Source of the DNA: Lycorma delicatula
Taxonomy: Eukaryota > Arthropoda > Insecta > Hemiptera > Fulgoridae
Length of the DNA stretch: 64,000 nucleotides
Direction: 5' to 3'
NCBI RefSeq assembly: GCF_047948215.1
Contig: NC_134455.1
Coordinates: 346,108,997 to 346,172,996 of the forward strand
Shown: positions 1-9,645 of the stretch, piece after piece
Layout: the number at the start of each line of letters is the position of its first letter
Numbering within the stretch: position 1 is the first letter of the stretch
The notes under the pieces: model-generated
The model's database searches: none
What the model saw: the letters and a program-made list of their open reading frames with translations, nothing else
Told to the model about the DNA's origin: nothing
Made by a program: the position numbers and the translations under genes

Positions 1-2176
1 CTGAGGTGCCCACGTTCGTGCATCAAACAGGCAGATCTAGGCCTGACGTGCTGGATATCGCAGTCATGAAGGGGGGTACCCTCCCATTCATGATTGAAAC
101 GATAGAAGACCTCAGCTCGGACCATTCCCCTGTCCTGTTGGAACTAGGTCAGGCAGGGGGTGGCCGAGATCCCCCGCCTATACCCCGAAGGTCAGTTAAC
201 TGGAAAAGGTTCTACGAAACCCTCCAGCGGGAGTACAGGCCGGTAAATCCTGAGCTCCTGAACACCCCGGAGGAAATCGACGACACTGTCGGGCGCGTCA
301 CGTCGTCAATGACCGAGGCCCTGGCAGGCAGCTCATCGGCCAAGACTCGAGCAGTTGTTCGAAACGACCTCCCTCCTCATATCTCCGAAGCCATAACGGA
401 GAAACGACGATTGAGGAGGAGATATCGAATCACCCTGTCCCCCGCTGATAAGCGGGCCTTTTATAATCAAACGGACAGGGTAAAACAACTGCTAAAAAGC
501 CATCGAGAGGATTCGTGGAACGAATACCTCGCCTCGGTCTCTGACGACATCTCCTCGGTGTTCAGGTTGAACAGGAGACTGCGAGAAGGGAAGAAGCCTC
601 GCCATCCGGTTGTGGGGCAGCGAGGTTTTCTTGCATACTCGGAGGCGGAGAGGGCCGAGGTATTCGCCGATACCTTGGAGGAGCAGTTCACTCCAAACCC
701 CCCTCCCACCCCGAACGACGAGCACACAACCGAGGTGGAATCCTTTCTTGTAGATTATTTCTCACAGGTGGAGGACGCCCCTCTAGAGATTGACCAAGTC
801 ACTGAAGCGGAAGTTTCCGCAGCCATTAAGGCCACAAGCCCCGACAAGGCCCCGGGTGTCGACGGGATCAGCGCCCGTGCATTCCGGCCTCCGTGATTAC
901 AGCAATTTCGGTGATATTCACGTCCATTTTGTACGTTGGATATTTCCCGAATTGTTGGAAAACGGCCAAAGTCGTATGTTTACCCAAACCGGGGAAAAGT
1001 TTACTTTTCCCACGGAATTATAGGCCAATCTCCCTGTTACCGGTATTGTCTAAGTTGTTCGAGAGGATTTTTCTCGAAAAACTGAGGCGATACATGGAGG
1101 GAGAAGTGCGGCCCGAGCAATTTGGGTTCAGGGAGGGTCACTCAACTACCCTCCAACTGGTAAAAATAATAGATGACCTTGTCGGAGGCCTGAACAGGAA
1201 ACGGGTGACTGCAGCCGTTTTTCTGGATGTGGCCAAGGCCTTTGACAAAGTTTGGCATAGCGGGCTGCTTTATAAGCTGGCGCGATCGGCGATCCCGTAC
1301 CGCTATGTCAGACTGATGCGGTCATATCTACTAGACCGACATTTTGTCGTGCGCGTAGGGGAAACGATTTCCTCTACCAGAGAAATAGCCGCTGGGGTTC
1401 CCCAAGGAGCAGTACTTTCCCCGTTCTTGTACACTTTGTACGTGAACGATATGCCGCTGTCGGATGGGGTCAAAACGGCCCTTTACGCAGACGACACGGC
1501 ATATTTCTACGAATCCGCAAATGTGGATTACGCGGTCCGGAGGCTCCAAAGGCAGCTGGACTTAGTGGAGCCGTGGCTCGACATGTGGAGAATCAGGGTC
1601 AACGGTGAAAAATCGGTGGCCGTGATGTTCACATGCAAGACACGGAAACCGACCAGAGAGCTGGAAATCTCAGGGGAGAAAATCCCTTTTGAGAAAACCG
1701 TTAAGTACCTGGGGGTGGTGTTGGACAGGCGGCTTACCTTCGACGAGCATGTAAATTATGCGACCCGGAGGGCTAAGGCCGCCAGAGCCTCGCTATACCC
1801 AGTGCTGAACAGTGCCAGCCCGTACCCACTGGCAACTAAGCTGCTCATTTTTCGGCTGTACGTACTGCCGATTCTAACATATGCTTACCCGGCATGGGGG
1901 GCAGTGTTGAGCTCCTCGCTTCAAAAGAAGATCGAGGCCGTCCAAAACATAGCGTTGCGGACGATCTTTGGAGCTCCGTGGTTCGTCAGGAACGCCACTC
2001 TCCGATCTGATGCGAGATTTCAATCCGTGTCCGAGGTGGGGGTGGCGCAGGCGCGCAGACTGTTCGGGAGAGCGGCTGTGTCCGAACACAGTCATCTTCG
2101 GGACATCTGCAGAGAGGACCCAACTCCGAAAGGTGTAAGGAAGCGGCCTCACGCCGTACTGGACGAACCACCGTGA
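1..2176 (+). pseudogene. B0: Jockey-like ORF2 (EN-RT), 5' end outside window, frameshifted
   Basis: This is the C-terminal two thirds or more of a LINE ORF2 polyprotein; the reading frame is already open at the window edge (codon at 3-5). The first segment (to 896) carries the end of the apurinic-type endonuclease, with RPDVLDIA and SSDHSPVLLE, then the linker and the start of RT (DKAPGVDG). The frame then breaks: compared with element A about 10 nt are missing near 880-892, and the second segment (from about 893) holds the remaining RT, including NYRPISLLPVLSKLFERIF, FLDVAKAFDKVW, GVPQGAVLSP and the catalytic YADD. It ends in HAVLDEPP, as in A. No RNase H domain follows. The single lesion makes this copy inactive. 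B0 is the only long B copy; all later B fragments begin inside its coding region near 1639. Assignment to the Jockey clade is from motif order and lack of RNase H; no search was run. Confidence 0.88.
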
Positions 2177-2585
2177 TGGTGCGGTGCGGTAGCCGAAAAT
2201 CGACAAACCAGGTTTAGGGGCCTCCATATCGCATGAGCCATAACCGGAATAGTGCGTCAGACGCGTTTCCGGGGTCGCGAGTTATATAATTTGAAGACTT
2301 CAAATACGGTAAGTCGCGCATACAACAAAAACGCGGTCTAAATTTAAAATTCTTTTTTTTTTCCACGTGTGTTTTGTTCTGTTTCTCTTGTTTCAGAAAC
2401 GGGAGAAACGTGGATGTGGAACGACTCGACGTGCCAGCCGAAAGAAAAGTTATAATTAAGAAATTTTTTTTTTTTTTTTTTTTTCCTTCCGTGTGTGTGT
2501 TCTGTTTCTTCTGTTGCAGATACCAACAGCCACCACAAAACAAATGGTTTCTTCACTGCGGCCACGCGTTCCCCCCAACCCCTTC

Positions 2586-2605
2586 TCAGACACACGTGTG
2601 TCTGA
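2586..2605. repeat. 20-bp perfect palindrome in B 3' UTR
   Basis: TCAGACACACGTGTGTCTGA is its own reverse complement, with CACGTG (an E-box core) at its centre. The same palindrome is present in every other B copy except B4, where one half reads CACGTGTGTG instead of CACACGTGTG. It could be a protein-binding site or an RNA hairpin; nothing in the sequence decides between these. Confidence 0.8.
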
Positions 2606-2857
2606 AGGTTAATAATTACGTGGAGTGAATAATTACTGTTTACTTCTTTCCAGAAAATCGCCGCCCCAAAACCGCGATCGAGAATAGGCACCACCATTTG
2701 TAAGTTACCTATTACCTTCCTTTCCTTTCAAGAAAGAAGAAAGAGGGAACGAGCCCATCAGCCCAGCAGCCACCTGCCCAGCAGCCACTGACAGCACAGA
2801 AGAGCGAAGAAACCTGCACTTTCCCCCGTTCAGCCCTTCGGGAATTACAAGGTTAAC

Positions 2858-2880
2858 GGTATGTAACTTCGGTTACTACC
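2858..2880 (+). other. Bulged hairpin with UUCG loop in B 3' UTR
   Basis: GGTA, a one-base bulge, GTAAC, the loop TTCG, GTTAC and TACC form a 9-bp stem with one bulge capped by UUCG, a very stable RNA tetraloop. It is conserved in all seven B copies. The matching place in the A 3' UTR has the weaker stem GTAA/TTAC. A 3' UTR structure of this kind could be recognised by the element's own RT; that role is inferred. Confidence 0.65.
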
Positions 2881-3690
2881 AATTCTTGGAAAGTGCAGGC
2901 CAAAGAAGAACGAAGAGGTCTTCGGGAGAAGATGAAGAAGAAGGAAGACCAGCCACTCGTCTCAACATCACGGACTGGAGTCCGGAACAGAGCCCAGCAG
3001 AGATGCGTCCTGAAGGGCAGCCATACCAGAAGCGGATGAAGAGCTTCTTTACAACCTCTCCTAATTCAAACTTACAATCAGACAAAGTAACCCAGCAATT
3101 GCGACTCCTCCGGAAAAGGGGACGCATTGCTCCCTCCTTACAGATAGTGCCCCGTTGTGGCGTATTCCTGCTAGCCTATTAAAGTGTTAGCACCGAAAGG
3201 ACTTCAGTGGACGGTCTGAAGGGGAATTACGTCGGGAGGACAGGCTTTATAAGCCTAGCCTTCCGCGGTCGGCCCATGCAATGGGTTTGATAACGCTGGT
3301 TCAACAACGGATTGGAATGCAATTAAATCCGTCTTAAATTCACTAAAATAATAATAGACAAAAATTGAAAAATTAGATCCGAGATTAAAAATAACCTTTT
3401 AAAAACAAGCCCGATTAGAAAGATCCAGCAGCAAGGGACTCTGTCCAGGCTCTGCGATAAAGTAGGGAGTAATAGACTCCTGCCAACTTTGCATTCCATT
3501 CCATTCCGGATTCTAAGGGCGGATTCTTGTCTTGGCAGTCATAGAGAAAGGTTGTGTTTATAAGAGCTCTGAATAATTGTGTTAGTGTGAGTGCAGCCCA
3601 GAGGGTCTACAGCTTATACCTGCTTCAACTGGCGTCGCCGACCATGTGAAGCGGTACCGCTAGGACACCAGCCGGGCGGCCAGCTACCTG

Positions 3691-3943
3691 CATTCCAGTG
3701 TTTTATTGTCACAACAACAACAGCTAAGACTAGAATTTTATGACTATCATATAATTTATTTTTATTTCAGCTATTATAATAGTGAACTTTTATTACATAG
3801 CCTATATAAATTGTATAGGACTATCGTGTGAATAGCATACCATATTGTGTTTTGTTCTTTTTTCTTTCAGAAAAGTGTTAACTATAAGACATATATTCTT
3901 AGTTTAATTTTTTATTTTATTTTTTATTTTTTCGGCGAAAAAT
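3691..3943 (+). other. A1 5' UTR, separated from its gag by an insertion
   Basis: This 250-bp AT-rich sequence begins directly after the B0 3' end and matches the sequence that precedes gag in A2-A6. It includes a CCTATA/TATAGG hairpin, two acceptor-like sites (TTTATTTCAG and TTTTCTTTCAG, the latter ending at 3870) and the run leading into the gag start, TCGGCGAAAAAT. The I-like element interrupts it exactly there, so the A1 gag at 9929 no longer adjoins its own 5' UTR. Confidence 0.8.
3932..3943. repeat. Target-site duplication, left copy
   Basis: TCGGCGAAAAAT occurs here and again at 9919-9930, immediately outside the two ends of the minus-strand I-like element. The last base is ambiguous with the T tract, so the duplication is 11 or 12 bp. 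The uninterrupted version is seen at 17796-17807 and in the other A copies. Confidence 0.9.
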
Positions 3944-4006
3944 TTTTTTTTTTTTTTTTTTATTTTTTTTTAAGGGCGAAAAACGGTTGAACGTTATCAT
4001 CGCCCG

Positions 4007-4047
4007 GAAAATAAATAAATAGATAAATAAATAAATAAATAAAAATA
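4007..4047. repeat. ATAA microsatellite in 3' UTR of I-like copy 1
   Basis: A run of (ATAA)n with one interrupting GATA, close to the 3' end of the element. The second copy has a slightly different arrangement at about 59813-59846. A-rich 3' regions of this type are common in LINEs. Confidence 0.75.
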
Positions 4048-4154
4048 ATTTTAGGTTTTTAGATAAAATTAAAACTTAAAACTACTATCACAGAAACAAA
4101 ATCCGGAATGGGTGTAAAAGGCCCATTCTCGGATAACAAAAACACTAATATGTA

Positions 4155-4240
4155 ACTTAAAACTCTGTTAAAAACTATCACATTAAAAATAAATAAAACT
4201 TAAAACTATGTTAAAAACTATCACATTAAAAATAAATAAA
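4155..4240. repeat. 43-bp minisatellite, two units
   Basis: Two head-to-tail 43-bp units, each beginning ACTTAAAACT and ending AAAATAAATAAA, lie in the 3' UTR of the I-like element. The second copy of the element has three units at the same place (59958-60086), so the array changed length between related source copies. Confidence 0.85.
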
Positions 4241-4431
4241 ACTTAAAACTAAAAAAGGAGATAAAACTTAAAACTAATATCACAAAAATCTTATAACTAA
4301 TATCACAGACGAATTTAAAAAACATACAAAAAAAACAAAAAAATCCGATAGGGAGTGTAAAAGGCTCCCTACTCGGATAACAAAAACAATACATAGGACA
4401 ATACATACAATTACGAAAGAACACATACTTA

Positions 4432-7400
4432 TTAAATTTTTTGCATTAACCCTATACTATGTAAAAATATAAACATCCGGTTTAAAACCTCCTTATCGTC
4501 ACGCAAGATACCACGGATGTTACTAGGTAATTTAAATTTACGACGCAATGCCGCATAACATATGCAGTCCACGAGTATGTGGCGCACAGTCACGCGGCAG
4601 TTGCATCTTGCGCATAGAGGTGGTTGTCCTCTTGTAAACAGGTACTCGTGTGTGACTCTCGTGTGTCCTATCCGCAATCGACAGAGAACTACTTCCTCAC
4701 GCCGGGGTTTTCTGTATGAGGAGTTCCATGGTAACACAGAATCTTTAATCTGACGGAGTTTATTATCAACAGTAGCTGTCCAATCACCTTGCCACCTTGT
4801 TCTTAATAATTGTTTTACATAGTTAATGAAATCAGAAGTAGCAACTCGGGTGGTGAAAGGAGGCTGGTTACATGCTTCTTTGGCAGCGGAATCTGCATGT
4901 TCATTACCTGGAATCCCTACGTGGCTAGGGACCCAGCAAAAACTTAATTCTGTGTTGCGATTATTCAACTCAGCGATTGCGTTGTAAATTTCAATGACGA
5001 TAGGATGTTTGGAATAAAAGTTCTTTAAGGCTTGGAGAGCACTACACGAGTCACTGCAAATAAGAATTTTTCTATATTTAGGGTTAATGATGTTTAGAGC
5101 CTTATTTATAGCATATAGTTCAGCGGTAAACACACTCGTAATACTGGGGAGACCAAACATATAAGTTCTCTCATTGACAACAAAAGCACACCCAACCGTA
5201 TCGTTTTGTTTCGATCCATCAGTGTATACAACCGCATCTGGTTTCGTCTTAGAGAGAACACACTGAAACATCTGCTGAAAGACGATAGATGGTGTTGATT
5301 CTTTATTACATGTAGTCAGGTCAAAATTAAAATTTATGAGGTTTATTCTCCATGGAGGATATGAGCAAGGGTACATAGGAAAGAATGACGGTGTGTCAAC
5401 ATTTATATGCTGCAGCAGACGCCAGGTACGGACACCTACAGGTGCAGTACGACGTGGATGATCCTCATACTTTCCTAGATTAGGATTTTTAAAGACTGAC
5501 TCAAGAACCGGGTGATTTGGCTGTCCTCTGAGACGAGCAAAATAGGATAATAAGAGCTGGTCTCGTCTATCCCAAAGTGATGGTTCACCACAGTCTACAA
5601 GTAAGCTTGCGACAGGACTTGATCTAAACGCGCCTGTGGCAAGCCGAAGGAAAGCATGATGTACACTATCCAGCATTTTAAGCACGGTTTGACGAGCTGA
5701 TGAGTAGGCCACACAACCGTAATCTAAACGGGAGCGAACAAAGGAATAGTAAAAACGTATCATACATGATCTATCGGCTCCCCAGTTGGTGTTAGTAAGG
5801 ACTCGCATCATATCTAAAATTTTGGAACATTTTGTTTTCAATTCTTTTAAATGTTTGACCCAAGTAAGACGACTATCAAAAATTAAACCTAAAAACTTAA
5901 CGTAATTAGAGATAGTAATAGTCTCACCGTTCAGAAAAATTTGCGGAATAGAAGGGTTTCGTAGCCGAGAAAAAACTACACATTTTGTTTTTTCGGATGA
6001 AAATGTGAAACCAGTAATCCTGGACCAAGCTTCAAGGTGATATATAGTGTTCTGCAGTAGTCTCTCTGCTGTAGGTGCCGAACGGCTTGCAATGTAGATA
6101 GCAAAGTCGTCAGCAAATAGAGAGCATGAGACAGGAGCCTGAACACATTTGGTAATATCATTTATGGCTACAGAAAATAAGGTGGCACTTAATACACTAC
6201 CTTGGGGCACTCCATTCTCCAAGATGACACTATCTGAGAGCGAATCATCTACACGAACACGAGCCGTGCGGTGATTTAAGAATCCCCGGATAAAAGCAAG
6301 CATATTGCCCTTGATTCCCCATTTTTGGAGAGTGTTAAGAATACCACGTCGCCAGGCTGTGTCATACGCCTTTTTTATATCAAAGAAGATAGCGACGAGG
6401 TGTTGCCGATTGAGGAAAGCGTTTTGTATGGCTGTTTCTAGTGACACTAAATGGTCAATGGAAGATCGTCCTTGTCGAAAACCACACTGTTCTGGAGATA
6501 GAAAGCCATGTTTCTCCAAGTACCATGTAAGTCTGCGGTTTACCATTCTCTCCATTATTTTACACAAAACGCTTGTTAATGAAATAGGGCGATAGCTTGA
6601 GGGGTTCGTCTGGTCTTTACCAGGTTTTGGTACTGCTATAATAAATGCTTCTGACCACCCGGGTGGGAAGACTTGTTCGGAGAATAAACCGTTGAAAATA
6701 TTCAAAAGTTGTTGTAGTGCCGAATTAGGAAGGTGTGAAAGCATGGAAAGGCGAATGTTGTCCGGTCCAGGGGAAGTGTCCCGTGAATTTTTAAGTGCAT
6801 GTAACAATTCTTTAAATACGAATGGAGTGTTTAATTCACCAACCGAATCACCAATGTTTAACGACAACACCTCCATTTGTATCTTGTACCGTTGAAAATC
6901 GTAATTATATGATGAGGTGAGAGACACCGAGCGGAAAGATTTTGCTAGACTATTTGCCACTTCCGAGGATGATGAAAGGAGTTCTCCTTCATCAATAAGA
7001 CCAAGAATAGATTGTTTCGGTGATCCGAAGATTGCACGAATTTTCTTCCATACAGTAGACGTGGAAGTAGTGCGTGAAATAGTGCTCACGTATTTCGTCC
7101 ATGAATTCCTCTTAGCGTCCAAGAATACTCGACGGCACACCGCTCTGGCCCTGCGGTATAAATTTAGATGTTCTGTTGTGGGCCTACGATTAAATTTACG
7201 TAGTGCCTGCCGTCGATTCCTAATAGCAATTTTGCATTCATCGTTCCACCATGGAACGAAAGGACGTCTAGGATTACCCGATGTTTGTGGGATATATCTG
7301 TTGGCATTCTTAAGTATCATGGACGTAAAAGAAGAATATTGGTCGAGGATGTTCGCTCCATCGTCATACTGAGATTGGAATGCTTTACAGTATCCGTTCC

Positions 7401-8100
7401 AATCTGCCTTTTCAACAATCCATCTCCGTGGCATTCTTTTAATCTCGCAGTCTACACCGAAACTAATAATAATTGGTCTATGATCACTGCCGTGATAGTC
7501 ATCACAAATCGACCAATTAAAATGAGGGAGTACATTCGGTGAGCATATGGAAAGATCAAGGTTAGATACAGCACCAGTTGATAAGGACATAAATGTGTGT
7601 GATCCATTATTCAGTAGGCAAAGGTCAAAATCTTGTCTCAATCTGTTTATCATATTTCCTCGAGTGGAGCAGAAGGTTGAGCCCCAGGAAATATGATGGG
7701 CATTGAAGTCTCCTACTATTAACGATGGAGATGGTATTTGTGTAAGGAGATTTGAGACATCTAAAGCACTGAACACAGTGTTCGGTGAGAGATACAGATT
7801 GCAGATATGCAATTTGAAGGGAATAGTGACCTTTACTGCAATAGCAGGAATGACAGTGGTTAGTTGAATTCTTGTAGCTGACACCCCATTCTTCATGAAA
7901 ATCGCTACTCCACCACTCTCCCTACTGTCTACTAGGCAGTCGTATCTCTCGCAGAAGTATCCTCTAAATGTAATTCGGTCATGTTGTAGGAGGTGAGTTT
8001 CCTGGAAACACATGATTAGTGGATCATGTGTGTGCGCCAGTACTCTAATATCTTCAATGCGGGACCGAATACCTCTAACATTCCACTGAATAATGTTCAT
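4432..8100 (-). CDS. I-like ORF2: endonuclease / reverse transcriptase / RNase H, copy 1
   Basis: An intact 1222-residue polyprotein from the ATG at 8100; an upstream in-frame TTG at 8115 is not a likely start. The N-terminal APE-type endonuclease shows QWN (N7), QETHL (E34), GDFNAHH (131-136) and SDHRP (205-207), which nicks target DNA. The RT, with FFDIKKAYD, GVPQGSVLS and FADD at 662-665, copies RNA from the nick. An RNase H follows from about residue 955 with all four expected acidic positions: YTDGSK (D961), TAELYA, CSDSCSA and GNEHADSAAK. A C-terminal CARC...H...C motif completes it. ORF2 lies 48 nt after the ORF1 stop in the same frame, so reinitiation is a plausible way to translate it. 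No lesion was seen. Confidence 0.93.
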   Translation of the reverse strand: MNIIQWNVRGIRSRIEDIRVLAHTHDPLIMCFQETHLLQHDRITFRGYFCERYDCLVDSRESGGVAIFMKNGVSATRIQLTTVIPAIAVKVTIPFKLHICNLYLSPNTVFSALDVSNLLTQIPSPSLIVGDFNAHHISWGSTFCSTRGNMINRLRQDFDLCLLNNGSHTFMSLSTGAVSNLDLSICSPNVLPHFNWSICDDYHGSDHRPIIISFGVDCEIKRMPRRWIVEKADWNGYCKAFQSQYDDGANILDQYSSFTSMILKNANRYIPQTSGNPRRPFVPWWNDECKIAIRNRRQALRKFNRRPTTEHLNLYRRARAVCRRVFLDAKRNSWTKYVSTISRTTSTSTVWKKIRAIFGSPKQSILGLIDEGELLSSSSEVANSLAKSFRSVSLTSSYNYDFQRYKIQMEVLSLNIGDSVGELNTPFVFKELLHALKNSRDTSPGPDNIRLSMLSHLPNSALQQLLNIFNGLFSEQVFPPGWSEAFIIAVPKPGKDQTNPSSYRPISLTSVLCKIMERMVNRRLTWYLEKHGFLSPEQCGFRQGRSSIDHLVSLETAIQNAFLNRQHLVAIFFDIKKAYDTAWRRGILNTLQKWGIKGNMLAFIRGFLNHRTARVRVDDSLSDSVILENGVPQGSVLSATLFSVAINDITKCVQAPVSCSLFADDFAIYIASRSAPTAERLLQNTIYHLEAWSRITGFTFSSEKTKCVVFSRLRNPSIPQIFLNGETITISNYVKFLGLIFDSRLTWVKHLKELKTKCSKILDMMRVLTNTNWGADRSCMIRFYYSFVRSRLDYGCVAYSSARQTVLKMLDSVHHAFLRLATGAFRSSPVASLLVDCGEPSLWDRRDQLLLSYFARLRGQPNHPVLESVFKNPNLGKYEDHPRRTAPVGVRTWRLLQHINVDTPSFFPMYPCSYPPWRINLINFNFDLTTCNKESTPSIVFQQMFQCVLSKTKPDAVVYTDGSKQNDTVGCAFVVNERTYMFGLPSITSVFTAELYAINKALNIINPKYRKILICSDSCSALQALKNFYSKHPIVIEIYNAIAELNNRNTELSFCWVPSHVGIPGNEHADSAAKEACNQPPFTTRVATSDFINYVKQLLRTRWQGDWTATVDNKLRQIKDSVLPWNSSYRKPRREEVVLCRLRIGHTRVTHEYLFTRGQPPLCARCNCRVTVRHILVDCICYAALRRKFKLPSNIRGILRDDKEVLNRMFIFLHSIGLMQKI

Positions 8101-8148
8101 AAGTGTAAAAAGCAAATAAAAAAATAAATTTCGGAAACTATATAAAAA

Positions 8149-9645
8149 TTAGTTGTACGTGATTCGGTTTTTCTTTTTTGAATTTTTTATTTTAAAGAAC
8201 TCCGATGCCCTAGGGTCGGGTGGTTCTTCAACCATATCCTCCAGTATATAAGGAGATGGTGGAGGAGATTTATTTGAATGGGATGCTGTAGTTGACATCC
8301 CAGAAGAGATAGTTACGTGGGTTCCCTTTATGGGGAGCTTATTAGGTGGCTTACTGCCAGCTGTGATAGTCGCTATTCGTGGCGGTACGATTTTGGGAAT
8401 AGGAACTTTCGTATGTATCATACTGTTTGATTCACTAGCTGCGATGGAGGACTTTTTATTCATTTTTGTCAGCTCTGAGATAGTGGCTGTAAGTGAAGCT
8501 ACTTGATCAGATAGCATCTGAACAAGTTTTTTAAGCTCATTGCAGGATCCGCACTGCTGATTATTAGCATTTGTAGGAATTTGTTTAGTTGTAGCGGTGG
8601 CAAAAGATACGTCTGGTTTAACCAGGTTCCGTGAGTTGTTTATCTTTTTATATTCTCTACGTGCAGCCGGAAAAGATAGTTTTTGCTCCGTACAGATTTT
8701 GAGAATTGCCTTTTCTTCTTTAAAAGTTGGGCAATCTCGGGAGCGGGCTGTATGTGGACCACTGCAGTTTGCACATTTTTCACTTTCTTCGCAGTTAGTG
8801 TCGTTGTGACCTTCTTTACCACATCGAGCACAGATCTCAGTTTTCGTGCAAGATGTTGTAGTATGACCAAAACCTTGGCATCTGAAACATCGCCGTGGGT
8901 TGGGTATGAATGGTCGTACCCGAACTGAGAGGTAACCCACTTTGATCTTTTCTGGTGGAACAGGGAGACTGAATGTTAATATAAGAGACGGTGTCGGTTC
9001 TTCTGTTCCGTTCTGCCGTTTCATTATACGTTTCACCTCAACAACATCTTGGTGGCACAGCTCGTCAACTATTTCAGAGATATCTATATCCAGAAGGTCT
9101 CTACAAAAAATTACACCCCGGCTCGTATTTAGCGTTTTGTGGCATTCTGCGCTTATATTTATGCCACCCATATTACGGAGACGTAAGATAGATCGACTCT
9201 GCTCATCGTTGAATGTTTCAACCAGAATCGATCCGTCGCGTAATTTCCTGATATTCTTCGGGGAGCCACTTGCACCTGTTATGGTTTTGTTTATTAAAAA
9301 CGGTGAGACCTTTTGAAGGGAGCCACCTTCCTGACTATTTTTGAGAACAACGAATCTAATATTTTTATATTTTGAATCTTTCTCTTTTGTAGGACTTTTA
9401 TCCTCGTCAGACGAAGCTGATCGAGGTCTCTTCGCAAGACTTGAATTGGTGGTTTTTTCAGATGGGCCACCAACCATCATTGTGTTAATTGTTGGAACTG
9501 AAATTTTGGTCCCACGAGTACCGGCGAAAAATGGACCACTCCAGCAGAGCGCACGCGTACTGGAGTTAGAGCTAAATACAACTGGGTTCGCCCTGGTGCC
9601 CAGAGGACATCGTTCGGGACTCACTACGTAGAGCCATTCACCCAT
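8149..9645 (-). CDS. I-like ORF1: gag-like RNA-binding protein
   Basis: This ORF1 protein packages element RNA into a ribonucleoprotein with ORF2. From the first in-frame ATG (9645) it is 498 residues; a second candidate start is the double ATG at 9475-9480, giving about 443 residues and a more gag-like N-terminus rich in S, K and E. The middle holds a folded domain with KIKVGYLSVRVRPFIPNPRRC, followed by three zinc knuckles starting at plus-strand 8889: CFRCQGFGHTTTSC, CARCGKEGHNDTNC and CANCSGPHTARSRDC. The C-terminal part is low-complexity and rich in S, P and K, with a short coiled-coil-like stretch (LKKLVQMLSDQVASLTATIS). The frame is open to the stop. The start is uncertain; the family call is firm from the knuckles and from ORF2. 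Confidence 0.85.
   Translation of the reverse strand: MGEWLYVVSPERCPLGTRANPVVFSSNSSTRALCWSGPFFAGTRGTKISVPTINTMMVGGPSEKTTNSSLAKRPRSASSDEDKSPTKEKDSKYKNIRFVVLKNSQEGGSLQKVSPFLINKTITGASGSPKNIRKLRDGSILVETFNDEQSRSILRLRNMGGINISAECHKTLNTSRGVIFCRDLLDIDISEIVDELCHQDVVEVKRIMKRQNGTEEPTPSLILTFSLPVPPEKIKVGYLSVRVRPFIPNPRRCFRCQGFGHTTTSCTKTEICARCGKEGHNDTNCEESEKCANCSGPHTARSRDCPTFKEEKAILKICTEQKLSFPAARREYKKINNSRNLVKPDVSFATATTKQIPTNANNQQCGSCNELKKLVQMLSDQVASLTATISELTKMNKKSSIAASESNSMIHTKVPIPKIVPPRIATITAGSKPPNKLPIKGTHVTISSGMSTTASHSNKSPPPSPYILEDMVEEPPDPRASEFFKIKNSKKKNRITYN

Larger units (their letters stand above)
2177..3690 (+). other. B0 3' untranslated region
   Basis: About 1.5 kb of noncoding 3' sequence of element B, ending in the block GGGCGGCCAGCTACCTG that also ends element A. 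It contains a TATATAA stretch (2283-2289), GTAAGT sites (2309 and 2700), pyrimidine-rich AG acceptor-like sites (2396, 2519, 2653), a T tract of about 22-24 nt near 2463-2484 and a 20-bp palindrome. Perfect short hairpins lie at 2289-2305 (ATTTGAA/TTCAAAT), 3202-3221 (CTTCAG/CTGAAG), 3242-3256 (AGGCTT/AAGCCT), 3273-3285 (CCCAT/ATGGG) and 3466-3480 (GGAGT/ACTCC). An open frame at 2886-3182 has no ATG at its start and no recognisable domain. No poly(A) is seen at the 3' boundary. Confidence 0.75.

Noticed and set aside
2886..3182. 98-codon open frame in the B 3' UTR, identical in all B copies
   Set aside because: It begins at TTG, its first ATG is far inside, and it has no recognisable domain. 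Identity between copies reflects recent duplication, not coding constraint.
3943..3971. T tract as a promoter or terminator element of the plus-strand array
   Set aside because: It is the complemented poly(A) end of the minus-strand I-like element, bounded by the target duplication.
4221..4424. Minus-strand hydrophobic frame in the 3' UTR of the I-like element (also at 60067-60252)
   Set aside because: It arises from AT-rich sequence, varies in length between copies and starts without a supported context.
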